Translations under genes and position numbers: made by a program
Shown here: piece by piece, positions 10,187 to 20,315 of the stretch
Position numbering within the stretch: position 1 is the first letter of the stretch
Layout: every line of letters starts with the position of its first letter
IMG/VR virus record: IMGVR_UViG_3300024428_000003
Coordinates: 1-60,600 of that record
DNA length: 60,600 nt
From: a virus
Direction: 5' to 3' (one strand)
The notes under the pieces: generated by a model
What the model was told of the DNA's origin: nothing
Seen by the model: only the letters and a program-made list of their open reading frames with translations
The model's database searches: none

Positions 10187-13100
10187 ATGGAAAAATTATA
10201 CGAGGCTTTAAATAAAAGCGGTAAATATACTAAGTCATTGGAAGACTTTAAAACTCAGTTTAGCTCTACGGCAGGGCAGGAAAAATTATATGGTGCTCTT
10301 AAATCTTCTGGTGATTATACTAAATCATTCAGCGATTTTAGCACACAATTTTTTAATACTGAAGAATCAGTAAAGACAAACGACTCTGCGGCTGCGGATC
10401 CAAGTGTGGAGTCAAACGCTACGGGATCCAATTGGGTAGATGGTTCGTCGGAGCAACTAGATAGTGGATTTGTATCAGAAAATAATAGAGGTAAAAGAGA
10501 AAAACTAATAGACGACGACTATAGTGGTACTATGATATCTAGGATGTTTGATGACGATCCTAACAATAGTTGGGCTGATGGCACAAGTGAATCTTTTAAG
10601 GATTCTTGGAAGGCCTGGGAAAAAAATAATCCTGTGTTCGCGAAAGCGGTTAAGGCGGACAAGAGCCTGACGCTAGGTAAGACGGCAAATATACCTGATG
10701 TTTTAGGCCCGCTTGCACGAGCTATATCAAACTGGGTGCGAAAAGACGACGCTGAAGACGAGGCCGCTATAAACAACAACCCTGAGCTTCATGAAAAATA
10801 CAGAGGGTATAGAAATGACGTTAGTATAGAAGAGCAGGCTGAGCAGTTTTATAACAGCAACGACTTAGACTTAAATGACACAAACTCTAATGCAGCATAC
10901 AATGATGATAAGCGCACTGATTTTATTGAAGAGTATTATATAAACAATCCTGAAAGCAAGGTGTTATTAGAAGAAGCTAACGTTAATGCTAGTGACTTCC
11001 AGGGCTTTTTGAATAGAAAAGGATATATAGACGAGTTCGATAAGCAAAAAGAAGCTGGAGCTTATGAGCAAGACGACTCTAATTTACCTGACAATTTAAC
11101 CATGCAGCAGGATCTTAAATCGTATTTTGACGAGTACTTAATTGAGACAGCTAGTAGAAATGTTGAAAGAGTAGTATTAGAAGAAATTAAAAATAACCCG
11201 TCTGAATACAAAAATATGAGTTTGCCTGAAGCGATGGGAGCTGCAGATGTTAAGCTAATGGAGGATCCTGAGAAGTACAATTACGGTACTCATTTGGATT
11301 TTAATAAATTAGAAGATTGGAATTCTAATAATTGGGATTCAATAAACAAATATAACGCTGAGCAAATTAAAAACATAGAAGATGCTCAACAAGCAAGAAT
11401 TGAAGAGACCGAAACCGGAGTTAAAACCGGTCTTTATGGCAGCGGAAGAACCTTAGTAGGCGCTTTAAATAAGCTAGGTGATGGTTTAGAAGACGTTTAC
11501 GATTTTGTAAAAATGGACGGTAAAGTGTTTGGTTGGGTGTTGCCAATTATTGGAGAAGGAAGACAAGCTAACGAATTTAGAGACTTAAGAGACAAGTCAA
11601 ACAGAAGAGCTTTAAGAGGAGAAGCTAATATAAATTACTTATATGCTGAAGGCAAGCAAGTTACTTTAAATGGCAAAGAGTATATAAAGCAAGCTAATGG
11701 TAGCATCAAGCAAATAACAAACGGATTTGATGTTTCTAAAACTATTTCAGATAAAGACAGAAAGGCTATAGATGATGCTATCGCAAATGGTGATTACATT
11801 TACGGAGCTGACTTTGATGGTTTTGGTGGTAGCATTATAGCAGGACAAACTATAGGTGAATTAGCAATACAGATTGTTGGACAAAAAGGCACAGGACTTT
11901 TAAGGAGAGCAGCTTCTTTAAAATATCTAGGTAAAGTTAAAAACTTATCCAAAGCTAGATTAACTAGAATGGAGTTAGGGTATAATAAAACTAAAGGAAT
12001 TAATTCTAGAGGTATTAATTACGGTGGAGTAACTGGGGGAGCAAAAGGAACTTGGGACACATTTGGCAAAAAGATACCTTTAGGTATAAGCAAAGGAATG
12101 GCTGATGCTGTAATATTCCAATCCGGGTATGGAGCAATGACTGGCTATAATCAAGCTAAGACAGCTGCACTGGATGCTGGTATGAGCATGGAAGAATCTG
12201 AAGCTATTGCTAATGAGGCAAGTTTAGGTATGGCTGCGCTATTTGCTTTAACAACACCAATAAACCCTAAGACTGGGCTTATAGATAAGATATTTAAAGG
12301 TACTGGAAAAAATTCCACAGCAAGCTTATTTAGACAGCTTATTAATGCTTCTGGTAATGCTGCAGGTGTAAGAAGAAACTTCGGAAGAATAGTAGCAGCT
12401 CCTCTGCAAACTAAATTAGCTAAATTTGGTGCGATTGTAGCAAGCGAAGGCGCTAAAGAAATGGTGCAGGAAAATGTACAACAAATAGGTGAAGCTGCTT
12501 TAAATAAAGTTTTGAACAAAGGTATTGGAAAAGATCTTTTAAAAGACACTTACACTTACGAAGACTTTGTAAATACTTCAGCATTGTCGTTTGCTGCTGG
12601 CGGATTTGCTGGTGGGGTTGGTAGCATATCAACTTTAACTGGCAGAAAAAACATAATGAATGACAGTGAAAAAGTTCAGAAGTTAAGGCAGCTAATACAA
12701 AACCCTGCTAAAGTTGAAAAGATATTTGATTCTTGGGTAAAAAACGGGGATATAACAAGAAAAGAAGCTGACGGCTTAAATCAAGAGATACAGAAGTTTG
12801 GTAGAAATATAAACAAAATGCCTAAGTTTCTATCAGATAGACGCATGTCAACAGAACTTTTAAAAGTCATAGACTCTCAGGAAAACATAAGTAAATTAGA
12901 AAAGCAAAGAAAGAACGCAATACCAGGAGAACAGGCCCTAATAGATGAAAAGCTTAAAGTTTTAAAAGAACAACAAACAAAATTGTTGGTAGACGCGCAA
13001 AACACATTAGATGCAGATAATAAAGTCTTCGAAGGCAAGTTTACAAAAAACACCGCTGCTGTTGTTAACTTTGCTAGAAAATTAGGATTTGGAGAAAGTA

Positions 13101-16100
13101 AGCTTCCAAGAATATTTGAAAACACCGACGCCTACGTAACCGCTATATATAGAGCTTTAAAAAGAAAAGAAAGATCTTATTTAAAAGCTGTAAAAGAAGG
13201 TAAGATAAAAGCTGACCCTGATTTTAAACCCCTAACAAAAGCTGAGGTTGCAAAACAAGCAGCTGAATCTGACGGAGTATATTTAGGGGCGGGTAGTCTT
13301 TTTATAAACAAAGAGATGGCTCGACAAACAGGTAAATGGACGGTTACTTCACATGAAATTATCCACCCTATACTTAACTCTTTAGTAGGTAGCTACTTAA
13401 ATCAGAAAGCAAACTACGATGACCTTATGAAGATTCTGCCTGCTAAGGTTAGAAGATCAATTAATAAAAAAATAGCGCAAACACAAGGTAAAGAAAAGCA
13501 AGCTATAGAGTTTTTAAACTATCTTTCTGATGCTGTTATTTCTGGTGAATTAGATTTTGACCCTTCTTTGTTTGATAAAATAAGATTGTGGTTTAACAAC
13601 ATAATAAGCAAGTTAGGCCTTAAGTCTGGTATTGAAAATCATGAAGACCTACATTTTGACGATGCCCGTGGTGTATACAACTGGCTTAAAGAATTTACAT
13701 CAGGTTTAAAAGAGGGCGGAGAAATAAGTGATAAAGCTGTAGAGGCTGTACAAAAAGCAGAAACAAAAGCAAATAGACTAGTTTCAGAAGATCCAGGATT
13801 AAGAGATCCTGAGAATGCAATGCAATTTTCTTCTAGTCAAGAAATATTAAATCTTGAAAATGCTTTAGATGATGCTTTAGATGCTTTTGCAGAAGACCCT
13901 AATAATCCTACTCTTGAAAAGAAAGTAGAAGAAGCGGAAAGATTACTAGAGGAAGCCGAAGAAAGGGTTGCTTCTGGTAGATCAGCTATTAAACAAGAAG
14001 CTAAACCTAAACCAAAGCCTAAAAAGAAAGTAGAGGCTAAGCCCGTTAGAACAACAGACTTAGGCCCTAGAGATCCAAAGTCTAAAAAGATTATGGACAC
14101 TTACAATGAAGGTATGGAGGGTGTCGAAAGAACAGAGTACAAGGCTAGTAAGCCATTACCAGCATCTTTAGAGAAAAAGCTAATACCTCTTTTTGAAGGG
14201 TATATTAATACAATAGTACAACAAAAGTTCAAGCAAGTTGGACCTGAAGCATTAGAGTTCCAAGATGCTTTGTCTATATTAAGAGCTGAGGTTGCTAGCG
14301 CAATACGTACATTTAATCCCGCTGTCAACAAAGATTTAGCAGGATATGTAAAAAGATACGGTGTACAAGCTAGGCAATCTTTAATGTTCGCAGACGCTAA
14401 CAAAGAATTTACTAGTGATATATCAGATGCTAAGGGAGTGGTCGACACTAATGATACACCGTCTATTGATCGTAGTGGCACAGTAGAAAGAGGCCAACGT
14501 ACTTTCGATGAGCTAGACATAGTAGACGAAGATTTAATAAACGATATTAGAACTGAGTTAGAAAAAGAAATAAGAATAAGAGTACAAAAAGGTACTTTGT
14601 CTGAAACTTTAGAAGTTAAGAAAGGTAGAGACACTTATATAGTTTCTTGGTTAGAAAACTATATACAAAAACAGTTATTTAAAAAGTTAATGAAAAAGCT
14701 AGGGGCTATAACAGGAGTATACCCTAATGCTGTAATCCCTGGATCTTATATAGACTTTCTAAACGATCCAAATACTTTTGATATAATAACTAAAGCTTTG
14801 CCAATTAAAAGCATTAAGAAGAGCTATGGCAAGTTATTTCCTCTTGAAAAAGTAGGTAGAGAAGTTACCCCAGAAGGCAACCCTGTATATAGAATTAAGA
14901 AAATAGAAAAAAGAGATTTCTTAACTTATTTTGTTAAAGGTAAAAAGTCTGCTGTACTAGAAAGACAGAAGCAATTATTTAGAGAAATACTTGAACCATT
15001 GGCAAAACAGGTTGTAGCAGACTATGCAACCCCCTCTAATTTAAGCGATTTAAAATCTATACAGGAATTGGCTCCAGAGAATTCTTTGGATGTTATTAAC
15101 GATATTGTTATAGAAGCACAATTAGCTAACCTAGAATCTAAGATAGATAGATACAAAGGCGAGAAAGAAGGTTTTGATATAATACAGTTTAGTAAAGAAT
15201 TAAACCAAAAAGACACTATAGATGTATTAGAGCAATTGGCTCAAAGAGAAAATATTACCGAGTTAAGAAAAGGTGTCTTGCAGGAGCTCATTAATAAAGT
15301 AACCAACGGACAAATCAGAACAACAAAAGACCTGATTAAAGCTGTTCATTCTATTGGAAAAGACCAATTAAGCACAAGAGCATATAGAGAATATGTTGTT
15401 AATGTATTATCTAAATTGCAATTTACACTAAGAACACCTAGTGTAGCTAACATAGTTAATGAAGGAGTAAAAGAATTTACAAAAATTTATAAGTACCAAC
15501 AAAAAATAATTGGTTATAATTATTCTACAACTAAGGTTAAGCGAGATTTTGACGAAGCTACAGATGATAAAAGCAAGGTTGAAGCTATAGTTAATTACTT
15601 AAATATAACAAGTAGATCCATACGTACCTTAGGGGTTGACGGTAATACAACTAATGAAAAAATATTTAATAATATATTAGTTCCTGCTTTTGGAGCGGAT
15701 CAATTATCAAAACTAAAAATAGATTTATTAAAAGAGTCTTATAAAGATAAAGACGGTAAAACTAGATTTAAAACCTACATTACAGTTAATAAAATAAAAC
15801 TAAAAGGATTAGTTCAAATAACAGAATTAAAATCAAACTTTGAAAATAATATTGATCAAGTTAACAAAGAGGCAATATTAGTAAGAAATTATTTAATTGA
15901 TGAAATTAACAGAGCCAAGCAAAATAACGAGGTAGATGCTGTAATTGGATTTATAAATTTATCGACAGCAGATCAAAGAGGAGCTGTTAGGAAACTAAGT
16001 TCTACTGGTATGTTTATGGTAAATACGCCAATAGCAAAATTAATACTGGAGCATGAAACTACTGCTAAGCAGCTAACAGAAGCTTTGGTTAAATATGCTA

Positions 16101-19033
16101 AAGGTGAAATTGATTTTAAAGTATTAACAAAAATACTCAACGGAGCTAAAATAAATTTAATACCTAAAAAATTAGATTTAATATTAAATAAACAAGGCTT
16201 AGACGGTATCGGGAGATACGAAACAGATCTTATTAAAGAAGAAATAAGCAAATTAAAAGCCAGCGGTAAATTAAAGTTTACTCAATATTCTAAAAGTAAG
16301 CTTGCTTTTGATCCATTTGATATGGCAGACGTAGTGACTATGTCGTTGTTTGGTGAAACTAAAGCCTTCAAGAACAGACAAGGATTTGAAAGAACTTATA
16401 AATATTTGAATCCATCCCAGCAAAAGCAGGTTCAGGAGGAAATGAAAAAACATAATTTATTTCAATTTAGCAAAACGCTTAATCAGGCTAAAGCTATGTC
16501 TAATAGAATAGACGCTCCTAATAAAGGTATAAGCGTATGGGATTTCGACGATACTTTAGCTACAACTAAGAGCAACGTTTTATATACATTGCCTAACGGT
16601 ACAAAAGGGAAAATAAATGCAACTGAATTTGCTTTACAAGCAGACCAATTAGCGGCACAGGGAGCTGAATTTGACTTTAGCGAGTTTAGCAAGGTTATGA
16701 ACGGTGCAAAAGGCCCAATGTTTGACAAAGCTGTTGCTCGTAATAAAAAGTTTGGTAATTCCAATGTCTACATTCTAACCGCTAGACCGGCTAATTCAAA
16801 ATATGCTATACATACGTTTCTTAAGGGAATCGGTTTAGATATTAAATTAGAAAATATATTTGGACTAGGTGATGGCACAGCTATTGCTAAAGCTAAGTGG
16901 GTAATTGGAAAAGTAGCTGAAGGTTACAATGATTTTTACTTTGCAGATGACGCATATAAAAACGTACAAGCGGTACAAGAAGTTTTAGAACAAGCAGACG
17001 TTAAGTCTAAAGTTCACCAAGCTAAAATACAATTTGCAAAAAGCTTAAATTCTGATTTTAATAATATTATACAAGATGTTACTGGAATAGATGCTGATAA
17101 AAAAATATCAGGTAATAAAGCAAAAATGCTTGGCAAAAAGAAAGGTAGGTTCAAATTCTTTTTACCACCCTCTGCAGAAGATTTTGCTGGGTTGTTATAC
17201 AAGCTAACTGGTAAAGGCAAAAAAGGTGAAGCGCATCAAGCTTGGTTTAAAAAATCATTGTTTGATCCATTTGCAAAAGGTATTAGAGAATTCGAAAGCT
17301 ATAAGCAAAACGCTACAGCTATTGTAAAGCAATTAAAGAAAAGCATAAAAAATATACCAGCTGGGTTAGGTAAGATTAATGAGACTGGTTTTACAAACGA
17401 AGCAGCAGTTAGAGTTTACTTGTGGACTAAAAATGGATTTGATATTCCAGACCTAACAGCAGAAGAGCAACAAGAATTGATAGAGGTAGTTAACAACAAC
17501 CCTAAATTGAAAAAATTTGCAGATCAATTAGATAAAGTGTTGGATGGTTATCCAGAGCCCCAAGATAGTTGGGTGGCTGGAACTATAACTACAGATGCTA
17601 TCAACATGATCAATACTGTAAAAAGAGCGGAGTTTTTAAAAGAGTGGCAAGAAAATGCAGACGCTATCTTTACAAAAGATAATATAAATAAACTAAGATC
17701 CCAATTTGGGGATAGCTATGTAGAAGCACTACAGGACATGCTCTACAGAATGAAAACAGGCCGTAACAGACCATCTGGCGCAAATAAGCTTACTAATCGC
17801 TTTATGAATTGGGTTAATGATTCTGTAGGTACAATAATGTTTTTCAATACTAGATCAGCATTGCTACAAACTTTGTCTATTGTAAACTTTATAAATTGGC
17901 ACGATAACAACCCTATACAAGCTGCAAAAGCTTTCGCAAACCAAAAACAATTTTGGAGTGATTTTTCAATGATATTTAATTCAGACTTTTTGAAACAAAG
18001 AAGATCTGGTTTAAAAAATGACGTTAATGCGGATGATATTGCTAGCGCTGCTGAAAATGAAACAAATAAAGCTAAAGCTGTGTTTGCCTCATTGTTAAAA
18101 GCAGGTTTCTTACCTACGCAGATAGCGGATAGTTTTGCAATCGCAATGGGTGGAGCTTCATTTATTAGAAATAGAATAAATATGTACGTGGCCGAGGGAA
18201 TGACTAAAGCAAAAGCTGAAGAGCAAGCTTTTTTAGATTTCCAAGAAATTGCAGAAGAAACACAGCAATCCTCAAGACCAGATAGAATATCGCAACAACA
18301 AGCGAGCCCATTAGGACGTATTGTATTAGCCTTTGCGAATACCCCTATGCAATACATGAGATTATCTAAAAAGGCTTTCTTGGATCTTAAAAACGGACGT
18401 GGAGACGCTAAAACAAATATAACCAAGATCATATATTATACAGCTGTGCAGAATATTATATTCTCTAGCTTACAAGCAGCTTTATTTGCGGTAGCATTTG
18501 ATGACGACGAAGAAAAAGCAAAAAACAAAGAAATCAGAGTCGCTAATTCTATGTTAGATTCCATCTTACGTGGAACTGGTATTTATGGAGCTATAGCTTC
18601 TACGATTAAGAATATAGTTGCGGAAATTTATACACAAAGTGAAAAAAGCCGACCTGATTATACGGTTGCTGCTCAAAGAGCTTTAAGCATATCTCCACCT
18701 ATAGATTCTAAGATGCGGAAGATAATGTCTGCAGCTAGAGCTTTTAGTTATAAAACTACTAGAGAGAAAATGGTTGGGTATGGTTTAGACAACCCCGCAT
18801 ATTATGCAGTGGGGCAAATACTTTCAGCAGGGTTTAATTTACCTGTTGATAGATTGATTAGAAAAGCTGACAACATAAGAGTAGCGCTTGATAATGAAAC
18901 TAAGATGTGGCAATCAATAGCACTAACATTAGGCTACAGCCAATGGGATCTAGGACTGATTGAAAGCGGAAAAAATAAAAAGAGTAATAAAAAAGGCTGG
19001 CACAATGTAAAGCGCGGCAGCTGGAAAGACTAA
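10187..19033 (+). CDS. Giant polyvalent virion protein (2948 aa) with zincin and HAD-phosphatase motifs
   Basis: Seen in the sequence, in order: two tandem copies of a short motif at the N-terminus (about residues 4-25 and 34-55, LY-AL--SG-YTKS--DF-TQF); a helical region; an HEIIH zinc-protease signature (H1056, E1057, H1060); a Lys/Pro-rich linker near 1265-1300; a HAD-type phosphatase module with DFDDT (D2119, D2121), an ILTARP motif (T2198) and the acidic pair D2254/D2255; and a C-terminal part with a hydrophobic segment near 2750-2775. Large proteins of this type are known as polyvalent proteins, carried in the virion and injected to act on the host. It is nearly 15% of the genome. Ejection with the DNA is inferred from its place after two internal-protein candidates. 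Confidence 0.8.
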   Translation: MEKLYEALNKSGKYTKSLEDFKTQFSSTAGQEKLYGALKSSGDYTKSFSDFSTQFFNTEESVKTNDSAAADPSVESNATGSNWVDGSSEQLDSGFVSENNRGKREKLIDDDYSGTMISRMFDDDPNNSWADGTSESFKDSWKAWEKNNPVFAKAVKADKSLTLGKTANIPDVLGPLARAISNWVRKDDAEDEAAINNNPELHEKYRGYRNDVSIEEQAEQFYNSNDLDLNDTNSNAAYNDDKRTDFIEEYYINNPESKVLLEEANVNASDFQGFLNRKGYIDEFDKQKEAGAYEQDDSNLPDNLTMQQDLKSYFDEYLIETASRNVERVVLEEIKNNPSEYKNMSLPEAMGAADVKLMEDPEKYNYGTHLDFNKLEDWNSNNWDSINKYNAEQIKNIEDAQQARIEETETGVKTGLYGSGRTLVGALNKLGDGLEDVYDFVKMDGKVFGWVLPIIGEGRQANEFRDLRDKSNRRALRGEANINYLYAEGKQVTLNGKEYIKQANGSIKQITNGFDVSKTISDKDRKAIDDAIANGDYIYGADFDGFGGSIIAGQTIGELAIQIVGQKGTGLLRRAASLKYLGKVKNLSKARLTRMELGYNKTKGINSRGINYGGVTGGAKGTWDTFGKKIPLGISKGMADAVIFQSGYGAMTGYNQAKTAALDAGMSMEESEAIANEASLGMAALFALTTPINPKTGLIDKIFKGTGKNSTASLFRQLINASGNAAGVRRNFGRIVAAPLQTKLAKFGAIVASEGAKEMVQENVQQIGEAALNKVLNKGIGKDLLKDTYTYEDFVNTSALSFAAGGFAGGVGSISTLTGRKNIMNDSEKVQKLRQLIQNPAKVEKIFDSWVKNGDITRKEADGLNQEIQKFGRNINKMPKFLSDRRMSTELLKVIDSQENISKLEKQRKNAIPGEQALIDEKLKVLKEQQTKLLVDAQNTLDADNKVFEGKFTKNTAAVVNFARKLGFGESKLPRIFENTDAYVTAIYRALKRKERSYLKAVKEGKIKADPDFKPLTKAEVAKQAAESDGVYLGAGSLFINKEMARQTGKWTVTSHEIIHPILNSLVGSYLNQKANYDDLMKILPAKVRRSINKKIAQTQGKEKQAIEFLNYLSDAVISGELDFDPSLFDKIRLWFNNIISKLGLKSGIENHEDLHFDDARGVYNWLKEFTSGLKEGGEISDKAVEAVQKAETKANRLVSEDPGLRDPENAMQFSSSQEILNLENALDDALDAFAEDPNNPTLEKKVEEAERLLEEAEERVASGRSAIKQEAKPKPKPKKKVEAKPVRTTDLGPRDPKSKKIMDTYNEGMEGVERTEYKASKPLPASLEKKLIPLFEGYINTIVQQKFKQVGPEALEFQDALSILRAEVASAIRTFNPAVNKDLAGYVKRYGVQARQSLMFADANKEFTSDISDAKGVVDTNDTPSIDRSGTVERGQRTFDELDIVDEDLINDIRTELEKEIRIRVQKGTLSETLEVKKGRDTYIVSWLENYIQKQLFKKLMKKLGAITGVYPNAVIPGSYIDFLNDPNTFDIITKALPIKSIKKSYGKLFPLEKVGREVTPEGNPVYRIKKIEKRDFLTYFVKGKKSAVLERQKQLFREILEPLAKQVVADYATPSNLSDLKSIQELAPENSLDVINDIVIEAQLANLESKIDRYKGEKEGFDIIQFSKELNQKDTIDVLEQLAQRENITELRKGVLQELINKVTNGQIRTTKDLIKAVHSIGKDQLSTRAYREYVVNVLSKLQFTLRTPSVANIVNEGVKEFTKIYKYQQKIIGYNYSTTKVKRDFDEATDDKSKVEAIVNYLNITSRSIRTLGVDGNTTNEKIFNNILVPAFGADQLSKLKIDLLKESYKDKDGKTRFKTYITVNKIKLKGLVQITELKSNFENNIDQVNKEAILVRNYLIDEINRAKQNNEVDAVIGFINLSTADQRGAVRKLSSTGMFMVNTPIAKLILEHETTAKQLTEALVKYAKGEIDFKVLTKILNGAKINLIPKKLDLILNKQGLDGIGRYETDLIKEEISKLKASGKLKFTQYSKSKLAFDPFDMADVVTMSLFGETKAFKNRQGFERTYKYLNPSQQKQVQEEMKKHNLFQFSKTLNQAKAMSNRIDAPNKGISVWDFDDTLATTKSNVLYTLPNGTKGKINATEFALQADQLAAQGAEFDFSEFSKVMNGAKGPMFDKAVARNKKFGNSNVYILTARPANSKYAIHTFLKGIGLDIKLENIFGLGDGTAIAKAKWVIGKVAEGYNDFYFADDAYKNVQAVQEVLEQADVKSKVHQAKIQFAKSLNSDFNNIIQDVTGIDADKKISGNKAKMLGKKKGRFKFFLPPSAEDFAGLLYKLTGKGKKGEAHQAWFKKSLFDPFAKGIREFESYKQNATAIVKQLKKSIKNIPAGLGKINETGFTNEAAVRVYLWTKNGFDIPDLTAEEQQELIEVVNNNPKLKKFADQLDKVLDGYPEPQDSWVAGTITTDAINMINTVKRAEFLKEWQENADAIFTKDNINKLRSQFGDSYVEALQDMLYRMKTGRNRPSGANKLTNRFMNWVNDSVGTIMFFNTRSALLQTLSIVNFINWHDNNPIQAAKAFANQKQFWSDFSMIFNSDFLKQRRSGLKNDVNADDIASAAENETNKAKAVFASLLKAGFLPTQIADSFAIAMGGASFIRNRINMYVAEGMTKAKAEEQAFLDFQEIAEETQQSSRPDRISQQQASPLGRIVLAFANTPMQYMRLSKKAFLDLKNGRGDAKTNITKIIYYTAVQNIIFSSLQAALFAVAFDDDEEKAKNKEIRVANSMLDSILRGTGIYGAIASTIKNIVAEIYTQSEKSRPDYTVAAQRALSISPPIDSKMRKIMSAARAFSYKTTREKMVGYGLDNPAYYAVGQILSAGFNLPVDRLIRKADNIRVALDNETKMWQSIALTLGYSQWDLGLIESGKNKKSNKKGWHNVKRGSWKD

Positions 19034-19038
19034 ATAAT

Positions 19039-19335
19039 ATGAAACCAATAACAGCAGTAGTAAAAGAAAAAGGTGGAGCTAGCACATATCCCACTAATAG
19101 AGAAGTTGCTTTAAATGCGGACGGATCAGGTGGTCCTATATATAAGATAGGATTGCAGGGGTTAGGCGCTAAGGGTAACAAAGGTTATCACGTAGGATCT
19201 CCTGCGAAAAAGAAAGATGCTTGTTACAGTAAAGTAAAGAGCAGATACAAAAAGTGGCCGTCAGCTTATGCTAGTGGAGCGCTAGTTAAATGCAGAAAAG
19301 TTGGTGCCGCTAACTGGGGAAATAAATCTAAGTAA
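19039..19335 (+). CDS. Small basic conserved phage protein (98 aa)
   Basis: The C-terminal half (KDACYSKVKSRYKKWPSAYA and the following GALVKCRKVGAANWGN) is a pattern I recognise from many marine phages, where its function is unknown. It has two cysteines and a high Lys/Arg content. The N-terminus (MKPITAVVKEK) resembles that of two other basic proteins here (45989 and 47662), and it contains an SPAK motif. It starts 5 bases after the giant protein. A DNA- or RNA-binding virion role is possible but unproven. Confidence 0.7.
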   Translation: MKPITAVVKEKGGASTYPTNREVALNADGSGGPIYKIGLQGLGAKGNKGYHVGSPAKKKDACYSKVKSRYKKWPSAYASGALVKCRKVGAANWGNKSK

Positions 19336-19336
19336 T

Positions 19337-19561
19337 ATGGCTTATAAACAAAATTCACCATTTAAGAATCTTAATAGATGGTTTAAAGAGGAATGGAAAA
19401 CACCTAGTGGTAAAGAAGATTACAGCGAAGGTGAAAACACATTTAGGCCCACCAAGAAAGTATCTAAAGAAACACCAAAAACCTGGAGTGAAGTTACTCC
19501 TGAATCCAAAAGAAAAGCCCAAAAAGAAAAGAACACTAAAGGTAGAGTTACCAAATACTAA
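19337..19561 (+). CDS. Small charged protein with MAYKQNSPFK N-terminus (74 aa)
   Basis: The start at 19337 is chosen because it follows the previous stop by one base and because the resulting N-terminus (MAYKQNSPFK) matches MAYTQNNPFK of the gene at 47068 and MAYKQKGCSP of the gene at 47662. An upstream in-frame ATG at 19301 would overlap the preceding gene and break that match. The rest is highly charged and probably disordered. Function unknown. Confidence 0.65.
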   Translation: MAYKQNSPFKNLNRWFKEEWKTPSGKEDYSEGENTFRPTKKVSKETPKTWSEVTPESKRKAQKEKNTKGRVTKY

Positions 19562-19566
19562 AATAC

Positions 19567-19722
19567 ATGAGCTTACAAGAAATTAAGTTATACGCTATAA
19601 ACGGCAGCACGCTAGGAGTCACAACCTTTACACAGATAGAGGATTGGTTAAAAATAATATTATTAGTAGTAACTATAGGTTATACCATTGCCAAGTGGTC
19701 AAAAGTAAAAGAAGAGGATTAA
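19567..19722 (+). CDS. Single-span membrane protein, candidate holin or pinholin (51 aa)
   Basis: It has an N-terminal soluble part and one transmembrane helix (about residues 29-44, LKIILLVVTIGYTIAKW) with a charged C-terminal tail. Its stop overlaps the start of the M15 endolysin gene (TAATG), so the two are translationally coupled. That coupling is the main argument for a lysis role. A separate, better-supported holin lies at 48648, so this one may be an accessory lysis or spanin-like protein. Confidence 0.55.
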   Translation: MSLQEIKLYAINGSTLGVTTFTQIEDWLKIILLVVTIGYTIAKWSKVKEED

Positions 19723-20075
19723 TGAGGTATTTTAAGTTAGAAGAATTTGATTCGCCTGATGAAAAAGGCAGCGGCAGTAAAATGAGTGAAGAGCTTTTAA
19801 GTATGCTTGATATAGCTCGTAAAAAGTTTGGTAAACCTATAAAAATAAACTCAGGGTATAGAACAGCCGCACACAATAAAAAGGTAGGTGGAAAACCTTC
19901 TTCTTCCCACCTCAAGGGTTTAGCTGCAGATATATCTTGCACTAATTCTATAGATAGATTTAAACTAGAGGGTATATTGAGAGAAGTGGGGTTTAATAGA
20001 TTAGGTGTAGCTGGTTCATTTATTCACGTAGACATAGACAAAAACAAATCACCTAATGTAATGTGGGTATATTAA
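19722..20075 (+). CDS. M15-family peptidoglycan peptidase (endolysin, 117 aa)
   Basis: It matches the Peptidase_M15 (VanY/D-Ala-D-Ala carboxypeptidase type) fold. The zinc ligands are visible as SSHLKGLAAD (H63, D70) and FIHVDID (H102), and the SGYRT motif lies near residue 44. No signal peptide is present, so export would need a holin. The start at 19722 is preferred over an earlier in-frame ATG at 19644, because it gives a TAATG overlap with the upstream membrane protein and a full-length M15 domain. It should cleave peptide cross-links in the cell wall at lysis. Confidence 0.85.
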   Translation: MRYFKLEEFDSPDEKGSGSKMSEELLSMLDIARKKFGKPIKINSGYRTAAHNKKVGGKPSSSHLKGLAADISCTNSIDRFKLEGILREVGFNRLGVAGSFIHVDIDKNKSPNVMWVY

Positions 20076-20101
20076 AAATTATAATATATAAAAATAAAAC
20101 T

Positions 20102-20197
20102 ATGAAATCAAAACTAAAGTATTTAATTTACAAATTCAAAAGTACTTGGAATAAATTAATGTATAAATTAATGTTTCACAATTACAAAGACAAATAA
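20102..20197 (+). CDS. Very small basic protein (31 aa), uncertain
   Basis: A short open frame in the 3' part of the late operon, just before the terminator. The peptide is Lys-rich and aromatic (MKSKLKYLIYKFKSTWNKLM at the start). The start is preceded by an A-rich run (aaaataaaactATG) typical of this genome. There is no homology I recognise. Its stop lies in the A-tract of the terminator, which is common for the last gene of an operon. Confidence 0.4.
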   Translation: MKSKLKYLIYKFKSTWNKLMYKLMFHNYKDK

Positions 20198-20230
20198 AAA
20201 AAAGGGCCTCAATTAAGAGACCCTTTTTTT
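20196..20230. terminator. Bidirectional intrinsic terminator between convergent operons
   Basis: An A-tract, the stem GGG-c-CTC, loop AATTAA, stem GAG-a-CCC, then a T-tract. It can terminate the plus-strand late operon ending at 20197 and also the minus-strand operon ending at 20316. It marks the convergence point of the two transcriptional arms. Confidence 0.85.
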
Positions 20231-20315
20231 ATTATAGTAACTAATAGTTATAACTTTTAGCCTTTAGTAAACACACACGCTTACTTCTGCTTCATATTGT
20301 AAACATATATGCTTA

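Noticed and set aside
17743-18432. Minus-strand 229-codon open frame inside the giant protein gene
   Set aside because: A shadow frame on the opposite strand of an unbroken coding sequence with recognisable protein text. Its composition is that of a reverse-complement frame.
10187-19033. A virion RNA polymerase within the giant protein
   Set aside because: The acidic stretch GADFDGFGG near residue 545 is not the DxDGD/DFDID polymerase motif and has no second catalytic motif around it.
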